Shown here in pieces: positions 11,769-22,053 of a DNA stretch of 64,000 nt. A model generated the notes under the pieces. The model was not told where the DNA came from. It did no database searches and saw nothing but the letters and a program-made list of their open reading frames with translations. Both the position numbers and the translations under genes were made by a program. How positions within the stretch are numbered: the stretch's first letter is position 1; each line of letters begins with the position of its first letter. The DNA comes from Falciphora oryzae (taxonomy: Eukaryota; Ascomycota; Sordariomycetes; Magnaporthales; Magnaporthaceae), in the NCBI GenBank assembly GCA_000733355.1, contig JNVV01000037.1, positions 381,826-445,825 on the forward strand, given 5' to 3'.

Positions 11769-12316
11769 GCGAACGCTATCCCTCTCCTGCGCGGTGCAGT
11801 TGACCGAAACCACGCTGCCCCCCTTTCGCCGGAGAGATGTGAACCTATGCTGTAGCATGCATTGCCAGTTTCATCTCGCTTTCGAGACGGAATTCGGGCC
11901 GGAGCCAGCTATTATCGCCTAAGCTACTTTGTAAGGCTAATATTGTCCCTTAAAGTAAACCACGAGCCTAGTGTGATTCCCGAAATGTGCAGTAAAACCC
12001 GAAATCCCCTGTAAGAAAAGGCCGAAAATGTTTGTGAATAGAATGCCTGAAATCTATTGGGAGAAAAGCCGGCGCCATTTTCGAAGCATAAAAAGACCGT
12101 TGAAGGCCATAAAAGGAAATGGTAGAAAAAAAATGAAGGCAAAAAGAAAGGAGTGAGTCCGGTTTTGGAAATTATGGGCTAAAAAGCTAATGGGAAAGGA
12201 AGGAGACAAGTAGGAAGGAAATAGAAAAAAAAAAAAAAAACGGAATTGTGTGCAAACATGAGGCCATAAAGGCATAGGAAAAAGAGATTATGCGCGCAAA
12301 AGAAGCTCGAGGCCAC
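11769..12316. other. AT-richer non-coding stretch downstream of the 813-aa gene
   Basis: This lies between the left direct repeat and the stop of the minus-strand 813-aa gene. Base composition shifts to A/T-rich with poly-A/purine tracts (about 12126-12240), unlike the flanking cluster genes. No coding feature is supported. Confidence 0.5.
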
Positions 12317-14758
12317 TTAGGAGACACTTTGAAGAAGTCGAGGGGCAATGAAGCCAAGTTGGCAGGAAAGCAAGCACCCAATGTAGTCCTGCAGGTCGGA
12401 GTTGTTCATTGGGCTTTCGTTGGCCCACGACTCACCGCGAGCGATGAAGCTTGTGATGTTGCTTAGTACGTGGTACGGAGCATGCTTTCTGTCCCTGTGG
12501 GTTTGACAAAGCAGTTGCTTCCAAGCAATCGTCGCGTGCAGATCGGGGTTTTGCCCAAGCCACTGGCGTAAAACCGAGCGGACCCTGGGGGCAACAGCCG
12601 GCTCGAGCCGCACTTGATTGGCGTCCTGACCGGAATCCATAATGTAGATAACGGCGTGCGTGCGCTCGGGATGATAAAGAAGCGCAAAGCAGAAGGGGTA
12701 CGCCCCTGGCGATTCCTCGTTGAGTGCCACGAAGACGTGCTTGGTGATCCGCCGATCACGGCCCTGCCTATCGAGATCTTCTGGGAAGTGGACGTGGTCC
12801 ACATCCATAGTGTTGTGAATCAGCCACTCGCTTTCACCAAAGATGGCGAAAAGGCAGGCAGAAAACACTGGGCCGGTCGTTGCAGAAAGTGTGCCATTGT
12901 GCAATGGTAGAATGTCAGGGTAGGTTAGGTGGACGCTCGCGGAAAGGTCCAGGATCGTGTTGCGGTAAGAAACTCGACGCCCTCGGCTCGTATTGGCAAG
13001 GAGTGTCAGGGGGTCGTCGAGAACGACATGCATGTTGATGCGCCAGCCGATAGAACGAGCTCGAGCTTTGAAGCTGCCGACTTGGCCGAAGTCGGGCAGT
13101 CCCGTCCGATCAGTGCTTAAATCGATGAACCCATCCAGGCTGCGAATGCAGGTGTCGATAAAGGGCTTGACTTCTGCATGCTGTACCCGATGGTATATGT
13201 ACTCGTACACATACGCCGGAATTTTAGCGTAGCTTGAGTGACGCGACATTCCGAGCAAAACCTCGAAAGGGATGACCACGACCAGAGCAAAAGAGTCGCC
13301 GACGAACGGGGCGATACATCTTCCGACTCGGAGAGTTCTGGTCCAATTTGCCCGGACGCTATTTGCCCGGTGTGGAGAGAGTTCCGCTGCGTTGCGACGT
13401 GTAAGACGGAGCTCCTCGTTCACAAATACATCCAATACCCGACCTTTTGCCGCAGTCTCCGGGTTTCCGGCAACTCCCGGGCGTCGGTTGGCAGCCATGT
13501 CGACTTGCACGCGGCGGTCATACAAAGTCGAAGCTTTGTAGGCTGCAATGAGCCACTGTATGTTGTGCAGCACGCCGGCTTTATTGCCTGACATAACAGT
13601 GCGGACGATGACTTTGATGTCATCGTCATCAGGGGCGCTGTCGGGGGCGGGAAGCTGGGTTCCGGTGTGGCTGAACAACCGAAGCAGCCGGTGACCAAGC
13701 GTGTCGGGGTTCAGGACGAGGTCAAACGCCGCAACGATGTCGAGCCATTCCAGTTTCTGGGCGCTGTTGGGCTTCCCGCCCATGCAAAACGCGTCCAGCG
13801 CCTTGCCAATGAGCCCCCCACCGACGTCGTCCTTCAGCACAGGGTCGTTCATCCCTTGTACCTCGTCCTCGATCTCTTTGAAGCGCGGGTGATGCTGAAG
13901 CGGGTCATCTGTGCCGCCGTTTGCGCCGCCGTCCTCGTGGTCCCCACCAGCGCCGCCAGCGCCAGGGAGGAGGCCGCCCCCGACGCCGAGACCGCCGCCG
14001 AGATCATCACCGTCGCCGATACGGCGGTCCCCTCCCCCGCCGCCTATGTCGCCGTCCCCCTGGTCCCCGACACCACCACCACCAACGTCGTGGCCACCGT
14101 CGGTCAAAGTCGAATCACTACTGATTTCGTCCTCATTGTCGCTAGTGGGCTCGGAAGGAGATTCAAAACCATGCTCCTCCCGAAGCTGGCGTTGGATTTG
14201 GCCGTCAAGACTCTCCTCGTCGTTGTCCGCCTCCGGCCGGGCGAGCTGATCGATATATCGTCCCAATGCTTGGAGGGTTTGCAGAGCTCCCACAGCTTTT
14301 TGGGCAACCAGAATTGAGGTGCTTGGCTGACAGAGTAAAGTTGAGATGGCCCGCCGAGCCAGCCTGACTAACTCAGCTAGCTCGACCGGTTCGGCTGGTT
14401 GGGTCGGCTCGATTGGCTGGGTCGGATGGGCTGGCTCACCACGCGCCTCAATGTCAAGTCGCGCTTCCCGATCCAACAGCTTCTTCACTCGCCTCCATGA
14501 TTGCTGGCGTACCTGTGCCGGGAGCGCGCCAACAGCTGCCTGGTTGATTGTCGGGGAATTCCGCAATTGAGTCTCCCGTTCCTGGAGTAGATGGGCGAGC
14601 CGGTTACGCTTGGCGGTGAGTGTCTCCCGTGCTACACCATTGATTTGTATGCTTCGATCATATCTCTGTACGAGCTTAAGCAATGAAGCTCGATCGGCAA
14701 GGGACATTTGCCGCTGGCTTTGAAGCTCTTGCTCTAGCCTTTGAGGTTGAGCCGCCAT
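12317..14758 (-). CDS. 813-aa hypothetical protein in an inserted segment
   Basis: One intron-less frame of 813 residues. The N-terminus (about 1-110) is a Gln/Arg/Leu-rich probable coiled coil, followed by a PTQPxEP repeat (about 105-125), an acidic stretch and a Gly/Asp-rich low-complexity block (about 230-300). A longer, apparently folded C-terminal half runs from about 330 to 813. Near residues 670-720 the pattern of a hydrophobic strand, HPERTHAVIYI strand and MDSGQ turn loosely recalls the strand-turn region of C48/Ulp1-like proteases, but no His-Asp-Cys triad could be confirmed. I do not recognise the family. The intron-less structure, flanking direct repeats and different base composition from the surrounding cluster suggest an insertion. 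It could equally be a lineage-specific gene. Confidence 0.6.
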   Translation of the reverse strand: MAAQPQRLEQELQSQRQMSLADRASLLKLVQRYDRSIQINGVARETLTAKRNRLAHLLQERETQLRNSPTINQAAVGALPAQVRQQSWRRVKKLLDREARLDIEARGEPAHPTQPIEPTQPAEPVELAELVRLARRAISTLLCQPSTSILVAQKAVGALQTLQALGRYIDQLARPEADNDEESLDGQIQRQLREEHGFESPSEPTSDNEDEISSDSTLTDGGHDVGGGGVGDQGDGDIGGGGGDRRIGDGDDLGGGLGVGGGLLPGAGGAGGDHEDGGANGGTDDPLQHHPRFKEIEDEVQGMNDPVLKDDVGGGLIGKALDAFCMGGKPNSAQKLEWLDIVAAFDLVLNPDTLGHRLLRLFSHTGTQLPAPDSAPDDDDIKVIVRTVMSGNKAGVLHNIQWLIAAYKASTLYDRRVQVDMAANRRPGVAGNPETAAKGRVLDVFVNEELRLTRRNAAELSPHRANSVRANWTRTLRVGRCIAPFVGDSFALVVVIPFEVLLGMSRHSSYAKIPAYVYEYIYHRVQHAEVKPFIDTCIRSLDGFIDLSTDRTGLPDFGQVGSFKARARSIGWRINMHVVLDDPLTLLANTSRGRRVSYRNTILDLSASVHLTYPDILPLHNGTLSATTGPVFSACLFAIFGESEWLIHNTMDVDHVHFPEDLDRQGRDRRITKHVFVALNEESPGAYPFCFALLYHPERTHAVIYIMDSGQDANQVRLEPAVAPRVRSVLRQWLGQNPDLHATIAWKQLLCQTHRDRKHAPYHVLSNITSFIARGESWANESPMNNSDLQDYIGCLLSCQLGFIAPRLLQSVS

Positions 14759-15903
14759 ATGTCAGGCCATACGACTGGCTGAGGAGGGTGCGACGTCGGA
14801 CAAATTCACGTCTTTCGGGAGAGGTGAGCTTAGACGGACTTGGCGGAGGAACCAAGCCTTTTAAGTAGGTAATGAGACAGGTGTTAGTAGTGTTCGAGTA
14901 GGGTTAGAGGTAGTTAATGAAAGAGGCTGGAAATGATGGGAATGTGGTTACCTAAAGTGACTGGTCGGCTCGGGTAGCTTGGCGAGAGTTCAAACAACTC
15001 TCATCTAGCGGTAAGATAAGTGTCAGCAGCGTGTATTCCGAAACCAGTCCCAGCATAAAGGCTATAGCTAGTGATAGGAAAGAAAGGCAGGAAGAAATCG
15101 TAACCATAAAAACACAAGCAGCGCTTCATTTCTAACGGCTTATGGTGATAATCGACTTGCCTGTAACGTATGAGCAGGCTGGCTGGCGGAGCGCCTCTGA
15201 TGGGGGAATATTTCCAGCAGATGGGAAGATGCTTGACGAAGGTGAAAGGTAGTTAGGGCGAGGCTGATGCGGCAAAAAAACGGTCTGCTGTGGGAAGACG
15301 TCGAGCAAGCCAGATTGACGCGGCCGATTCTACAGCGGCTTTACAAGCTTCTTTGTCGCTTCCCAAAGTTGGTGACCGGCTTTCGCTAACAATGGAGCCG
15401 ACAACGAACATAGATATAATGTTACGTGAGATGCTCGCAGGGACCTTTCAGCACAGAGTGAAAACTTTCCTTGGCTGCATTCCCTGCAATATAGGTACCT
15501 GGGATGTGCCTGCCTCTACCTAAGTAACTAGGTACCTACCTAGCTACGGAGGTTTGCGAATCGAGAAAGCACCATTGGAGAAACATTAAAAAACTACAAA
15601 GCTGTGACCCAGTCGTCTGGGTTCACCAGTAGATCGCCTGTTACTTACCCTCCCTGCTCTCGACAAGCAGCTAAAAGCGCCTGTGTCCCTGTGGCTGCAT
15701 GTATTCTAATTGTGTGCTTTTGTTGTGGGTATAGAAATAAATACTAAAATATTAACCGCGTCTAACGTTGTGAGGGTAGGAAATACCGCTTTATAATTAA
15801 TTAAAGTGTTTCGGGAGAGGTAAGCTTTTGGGCATGGGGCCGACCGAGTGAAAAACACCTTTGTCCATGATACCAGTCGTGCAGTCGTGGTGGCGATTTG
15901 AAC
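14759..15903. other. non-coding part of the inserted segment
   Basis: About 1.1 kb upstream of the 813-aa gene, lower in GC than the flanks. It contains short T/A-rich tracts and a CTAGGTACCTA-type self-complementary stretch near 15524-15546. It would hold the promoter of the 813-aa gene. No coding frame is convincing. Confidence 0.45.
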
Positions 15904-16150
15904 TGATGTGGTGGCTCTCAGGGGTATCACGTGATCACATACACACCAGCCCGTTGACCCAGCGAGCTCATATTTTGCGGGCGCCACTTCCCTTTCACGC
16001 GAGCAGCATCCGGGTTATTTGGAAATTTTTGTACTTTGCGGCATCGAGTCGTATTTATTCCGCATTTTGTACCGTCTTCCCATTGTTGGTGACCCGCAAA
16101 TCCCCCTCCGATCCGTCGTTTGCACAACCTAATCAATCTTGATTATAACA
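15904..16150 (+). repeat. right copy of the diverged direct repeat
   Basis: The copy starts TGATGTGGTGGCTCTCAGGG like that at 11523 and runs through diverged but collinear sequence to about 16150. It forms the 3' flank of the aldehyde dehydrogenase and overlaps its last codons. Distance between copy starts is 4381 bp. Confidence 0.65.
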
Positions 16151-17995
16151 GTTTTGGTCTCGCAAAAGTGGTCAACGCTGTGCAAAAACCCCTCGCGGCC
16201 CTGCCCACTGGCCTTGACGCCTCCAAAGGGCATGTCGGGCGCCATGGCCATCGGGGCGGCGCAGTTGACGGAAACGGAGCCGCTCTCCAGCGCTTTGCTG
16301 ACACGCATTGCTCGCGAGAGGTCACGCGTGTACACGGCCGCCCACAGCCCGTACTCAGAGTCGTTCGCGTTCCTCAGCGCCTCCTCCTCGGTCTCGAACG
16401 TGTTGATCACGAGGACGGGCCCAAAGATCTCCTCCTTGACGACCCTAGAGTCCTCGGGCTGCGACAGGAGGATGGTCGGCTCCACGAAGAAGCCGCCGGT
16501 CTTGTCCAGCGAGCCGTTGCCCCCGAGCGCCACCTCGCCCGAGGCCCTGCCGGCCTCAATGTACGACATGACCGTGTCGTACTGGATCCGGTCCGCCTGC
16601 GGGCCGTGCGTGGTCTTGGGGTCCGTGGGGTCGCCGGCCGCGACGGCAGAGAGGCGCTCCTTGACTAGGGAGACGAAGTCGGCGGCGACCGACTTTTCGA
16701 CGTAGACGCGCGAGCCGGCGATGCACAGCTGGCCGCTGTTGAGCTGGATGGACGTGCTGCAGTCCGCGGCCGCCTTTTGCAGGTCCGCGTCCGCAAAGAC
16801 GATAGCGGGCGACTTTCCGCCCAGCTCGAGCGTAACTTGCTTGAGGTTGCTCTTGGCCGCGGCCTCTTGGATGAGGCGGCCGGTGCGGGTGGAGCCCGTG
16901 AACGTGATGGCCCGGACGTCCATGTGGCGGGCGAGCAGCGCGCCCGACGGCTGGCCGTGGCCCGAGAGGACGTTAATCACGCCGGGAGGGAATCCCGCCT
17001 CGACGATCAGCTCGCCGAGCTTTGCGATGGAAAGCGGGGACTTTTCGCTTGATTTAACAACGACCGCGTTGCCGGCTATCAACGCAGGCCCCACCTTGAC
17101 CGTGAAAAGGGGCAGGGCGATATTCCCTTTTGGCGACGAGAATGTTAGAATCCCTGCATGTCTTCATTGGAGGGGGTCAGGGTGGTCAGGGAAGCGGGAG
17201 ACGAACATGGGAGAATGGCAGCCACGACGCCAAATGGCTGGCGGATCGTCATCGAGACATAGCCGGGCGTGTTGATGGAGGCTTGCCCCTGAGAACCCAA
17301 GCGTCATGTCAGTCAATATCAGGCGTCTGCGGGTACTGTCTACGTGATAAAAACTCACCTGGATATGTGGCCAGGCCTCGGCGAAGTAGTCAAGGTGGCT
17401 CGCCGACAGTTCAGCATCTTATTGGGAGCGGGTTAACTTGTCTCCCCGGGACTATGCTTGACAGGGATGGCGGGCAGCGTCAAATACCAAAATAAGTCGA
17501 GACAGGGCGTCCCATGGATATGGCCTCAAGCCTGGCCAGCTCGCCCATATTCTCGCGAATTAGCTTGGCCAGTTTCTTCAAGTAGCCGCCCCGCGCACTG
17601 GGCGCAAGCTCGGCCCAGGCGGGGAACGCCGCTTTCGCCGCGGCGACGGCTCGGTTGGTGTCATCCTCGGTGGCCTCGGGCACTGGCGAAGCCGTCAACA
17701 TCAACTCGCCGGCCGAGATTTTGCGTTTGCAGGGGGTCTTGCCAGGGCAGGAGGACTGGGGACGCGGACCGGGGTACCTTTCGCGACCTCCTTTCCATTG
17801 GAGGGACTCGAGATGTCAAAGGTTTTCCCGTCCGACGACGCTTCGAGAAGCTAAAACAATTATTGGACGTGTCAGCCAGACGTTCCCTGTTTGGACCGCT
17901 GCGCCGTCGTCCAATGCAGCCACCACCCAAAGAAGAAAGCCACGCACCTCGCCCCCAATCAGCATGCGCGGACGCACGATGCTGTCGCTTGCCAT
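16129..17995 (-). CDS. NAD(P)-dependent aldehyde dehydrogenase
   Basis: Six exons on the minus strand: 17995-17948, 17850-17778, 17682-17488, 17417-17359, 17288-17207 and 17126-16129, giving 484 residues. Introns are 97, 95, 70, 70 and 80 nt. Each splice restores the ALDH core; for example the fifth creates the Trp of the LPWN loop. Motifs: LPWNIALPLF with the cofactor Lys in VVKSSE, the Rossmann FTGSTRTG, general base Glu253 in LELGGKSP and catalytic Cys287 in GQLCIAG (spacing 34, as in the family), then EEIFGPV. ALDHs oxidise aldehydes to acids. A vanillin/salicylaldehyde-dehydrogenase-type role would fit oxidation of benzaldehydes made by the stilbene-oxygenase-like enzyme at 29850, by inference. 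It is divergent from the Zn2Cys6 gene. Confidence 0.9.
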
Positions 17996-18897
17996 GCTGA
18001 TCGTTGAAGCGACCGGTTGGGCTGAGATTGGCGGCAATGTTGACGGCTGGGGTTGGCCTTGGTGTGTGTGGGTCTGGGAAGAATCGCGGCAAATATTGAG
18101 TTCGAGACAACGATATTTTGCCAAAGAATGGTTCCTGCGTGACACCCTGGGAGCAAAACAGCGATCCTAACATCGCACACGTTCAGAATATCTAGCTTTT
18201 ATACCTCTATCTGGGTGCCTAGCTAGCTAGGCACCGACTTAGGCGTCGGACTCTTGATCAAACCCAAACGCGAGGCCCAAGAGGAAAAAAAAAACGCAGT
18301 CCGCTGGAGTTGTGTGGGGGATGGGAGAGAGATATCGCGTCTTTTTCAGCAACGACATCTTGGCATTGGCCGGGTCGGACTTTCTGGCTGACGTCAATTT
18401 CACTAGAAACCCGTCGGACTCGGTGCCTCGGCAGGCGGCCTTGCGTCGCAAAGGAATGGACACCTATCCAGGCCAGCCGCTCTTGGCCTGGCAACCCCAC
18501 CGCACTAAAAAGGGGGCCATGTGGGGCGGAGTCTCAGCACGCGTTGCAGCACGGCAATTGAGATGGCAAGGCCGCGGCTTGGGGCGACAGCCAAGAAGGC
18601 AGCAGCCCCCGAACATTCAGCGTACGCCCAATATCTTGCGACGCCAGAGGTGAGGGACAGCTTCCATAGTCCGCGCCGTAAACCAGCCATTGATATCCGG
18701 AGCCGAGCACAGCGTCGCAACAAGGCAGCCACCCGCGGGACCAGCATCAACTGCGCGCGTCGCGCACTGGAGCGAATTGCAGGCGTCAGCCCACAAGTGC
18801 AGCTGCTGCTTGCCGTCTTCTCCAGCGCCTGCGCGCCGCATCGCGCGCGATACCCACAGTTTGACGGCTGGCTGGCTCGAGGGAGACAGGGTCCAAG
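17996..18897. promoter_or_regulatory. divergent promoter region, aldehyde dehydrogenase / Zn2Cys6 regulator
   Basis: 902 bp between divergent starts. The octamer GTCGGACT occurs three times on the plus strand, at 18245-18252, 18374-18381 and 18413-18420. It contains a CGG triplet, the half-site type read by Zn2Cys6 regulators, so these are candidate operators for the adjacent regulator. Open frames crossing this region are Arg/Ser-rich shadows. Confidence 0.4.
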
Positions 18898-21429
18898 ATG
18901 TCAGCAATACAGAAGGCGGCCAACAAGAGGGCGCCTATGTCCTGTGACCGGTGCAAGAGCCGTAAGACGAAATGTGTGGATCCGGGTATGTGTTCATCTC
19001 CCTTCTCCTCGCTCCTCCATTATTACTGTCAGCCTAACATATCGCCTTTCCCTCTTCAGTACCTGGACCCTGTCAATACTGCCAGTCGCTGGGCGTCAGC
19101 TGTCGAGTTGACCCAAGTCGAAGAAGACAAAGACCTTATTATCATGTCTCGGTTAGTCTGCTGTGTCACCCTTGTCAAGCCCATCAGACGCTAACGTTGC
19201 CACAGGAAGAGGAATTCCGGCTTCAGAGGAGGGCATTGGAGCATTTTCTCCCTAACACTGAGATTTCTCTGTCCAGCCTCAGGGAGTTGATGAGTTCCCT
19301 GGACAATCGCTCCCCAGGCCTCAACATAGAAGCAGCTGATGAGACTAGCCGGACCAGGTCGCTTCAGCAGGCAAGCACCGACTCACCAGGATCCACTGAG
19401 CTTGAAGAGACCCTAGGGCTAGAGGAAATTGACGACCTTCACGGGGAGCTGGGCTGGCTCACTGGTATGTAGACTGCCTCACCTCAACTCTGTCTTCGTG
19501 ATTGCTCACACGTCTGCCCCAATCGCAGTCGACTCCAAGGGCACCTATCGCCATGTCGGCCAGCAAGGCGGCTTTGCCTTCAACGCCGCTGTCCGGTCCC
19601 TAAAACACAGGCGCTTGTCGGACACCACCAGCAGGAGCGGCAGCGACCTCGTGACCCCCCTGACCGCGGCGCCGCCATGCCCGCCCGACGCCCCGGACTC
19701 GTCGCCGTCCGCGGCCATGGGCGGACACATACCTCCGCGGCAAGTCTTCCTCCCGCGCCGCGACCTCTGCGAGCGGTGCGTCGGCCGCTTCTTCCGCGAC
19801 GTGCACTCCATCTACTGGCTCTTCTCGGCCGAGGCCTTCTACGGCTCGCTGGACCGCATCTACGCCGGCGACTCGACCTGCGCCTCCGCCTCCATGCTCT
19901 GCTCGCTCTACTCCATCCTCGCGCTCACGTGCGAGAGCGAGGCCCGGAGCGACGGCATCGCCGACACGACGGCCAACAAGTACCTGTCCCTGGCCAAGTC
20001 GCTCGCTCCTGTGCTCATGGACGAGGCGGATATCGATGCCATACGGGCGCTGTGCCTTTTGGGGATCGCGCTGCAGAGCTCCATGTGCTCCAACACCGCC
20101 TACGTCTACGTTGGGTCCGCCGCGAGGATTGCTTTTACTCTGGGCTTGAATGTGTCGAAAAGCCTGAACCTGCGGAGCAGCTTCCAGGGCCAGACCGATC
20201 TGCGCATCTACTGCTCACTTTACTTGCTGGACCTGGATGTGGCATTGTGCTACGGGAATCCACCGTCGCTTTCGGACGAGGACGGTGCTGAAACATTGGA
20301 GCTGGTTTCTGAGCAGGTGAGTGGTCGCCGGGTGCATATTCTACGGCGTTCGAGAAGGAGAAGAGACAGCTAGGCCTAACTGACACACAAACAGATTCTC
20401 AGTCCAGGAACCAACATGCCCCTGGACTTTCTCTCTCTTTCATGCAAGCTGGCGCAGCTCAAGAGGCACATCAGCAAGTTGCTCTACATGAGATCTGGAG
20501 GCGGTGTAGGGGGCGCGTTCAAAGGCGACGGCCAGGGGTCCAACCTGAGCACGGGCAACAGCAAACCCGGGACCCAACGCCCAGCAGTACCGATCTCGTC
20601 CGTGTCGGCGGCACTCGCATCACTCAAAATCTGGTACGAGTCGATCCCGCCTCACCTGCGCGACGTCGCTCAGGCAGCGCCCTACCACAAACGCAGCGTA
20701 GCTGTTTTGCACCTCCGGTATTGGAGCGCCGTTGTTTTTACCACACGACCGTTCCTGCTTTACAACGTTCTCCACCCAGAACAGCACCAGAAAAAGCAGG
20801 ATGAGAGTAACGCAGCCTCAGCCGAAGGGTCTTCCGGCAGTGTTAGCAACAGCGCGACGACTGAGTCAAAACGGAAATTCTTTGAAGAGTTTGCCTCTAT
20901 CTGTCTCGACGCCGCGTCCAAGAGCCTCGCGCTGCTGAGCTACATGCGGGACGCGGGCATCCTGAGCTCTCTGGTTACGTTTGACACGGGGTGCCTGCTC
21001 GAGGACCTCCAGGTCTTCCTCCTAGCGCTGGCCAAGAGCAAAGGGTCCAAGCTCTCATCGACGACAGACGCAATTGACACAAATGAGGACCTTCGGCAAC
21101 GGCAGCACCAACAAGCCGCAGCCGCGGATTCGGTGCGCGAGCTCCTGCACATACTGCAGGGCATGGAGCAGATCTTCTGGACGCGGCACGCGCTCATCGA
21201 GGTCATGGCCCAGCTCGACGAGCACGGGCTACTCAACAACGAAAGCAGGTTTTCGCCTGGCGGGCAGACGCCGGGGCTTTTCTGCCTGGACATCCCGACG
21301 CACCACGATATCGTGAGCGAGATGATGGAGTCGTACTTGCACGACGTCCAGGACAGCTTCTTTGCGCTCGATCCCCAGCAGCCGCTTGATGGTCCGATGA
21401 TGGAGACGCCCCTCACGTTCGGGCACTGA
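18898..21429 (+). CDS. Zn2Cys6 transcription factor with fungal-specific middle homology region
   Basis: Exons 18898-18985, 19060-19151, 19206-19464, 19529-20316 and 20395-21429 encode 753 residues (introns 74, 54, 64 and 78 nt). The binuclear zinc cluster has Cys16, 19, 26, 34, 37 and 44 with a basic CKSRKTKC loop; the first intron falls inside the cluster, as is common. A fungal_trans-type domain follows (about residues 200-400: FRDVHSIYWLF, the LGIALQSSMC helix region and a DLRIYCSLYLLDLDVALCYGNPPS motif). The C-terminal half is helical and acidic. ATG18898 is the first Met before the cluster. Such regulators are usually nuclear activators. Its position in the middle of the oxidoreductase cluster makes it the likely pathway regulator. 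Confidence 0.93.
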
Positions 21430-22053
21430 CCGATTGATGGAGAACACTGTTGTGGACCTGTTTTTATCTGCCCTATAATTCAATTGACCATCGCCGACTT
21501 TCGGAGAGTACACGCATCCGGTCAACATGGCAATGGTGCTGGTTCTTATGTGATGCTCACCTTCCCCGCTTCCAGCCTTCGCATTTTCCGCGCAGTCCGG
21601 CATCGGCAACGGTCCGCGCTGTGGCTTCTCCGACGACGGCCGATCAAGACCCCTACCACAGAACGCCGAGTCAGGAACCACCCTCCCAAAACGGCATGGC
21701 TACGCATGGCTCCCCGGATAACTCGATGATGCCACCCCAGGGGACCGGTTCATCAGCGGTGGATCTAGCGATAGACAAGCCCTGAAATGGGGTCCGAGAC
21801 CCATGCCACCGGCGGGGCCTTTGTGCGGGGGAAGATACCCGGCCGGGTCTGTGGTGGGCTCGCCGCGATAGGAACACCGCTTGGCTATCAGCTATATCTT
21901 GGTGCGACTTAACTCCGCACCGGCCGGCTGGATGCCTAGTCAGTCGCGTTGGGCAGGTGAGATCTGCTGGCGAATAAAGGGAGATGCCAGCCCGTTGGGG
22001 GAACATCCTTCCGCCTCGCTCCTTCACCCCTAACCACACCACCCCCCGGCACC
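21430..22053. other. intergenic (regulator 3' end to esterase start)
   Basis: 624 bp separating two plus-strand genes; it should hold the esterase promoter. A pyrimidine-rich stretch (about 22010-22050) precedes the start. No other feature seen. Confidence 0.5.

Noticed and set aside
15904..16150. Direct repeats as true LTRs of a retrotransposon
   Set aside because: They start TG and end near ACA, but no reverse transcriptase, integrase, primer site or target duplication was found between or beside them; kept only as diverged direct repeats.
19677..20291. 204-codon frame inside the Zn2Cys6 gene
   Set aside because: Out-of-frame shadow of a well supported exon.
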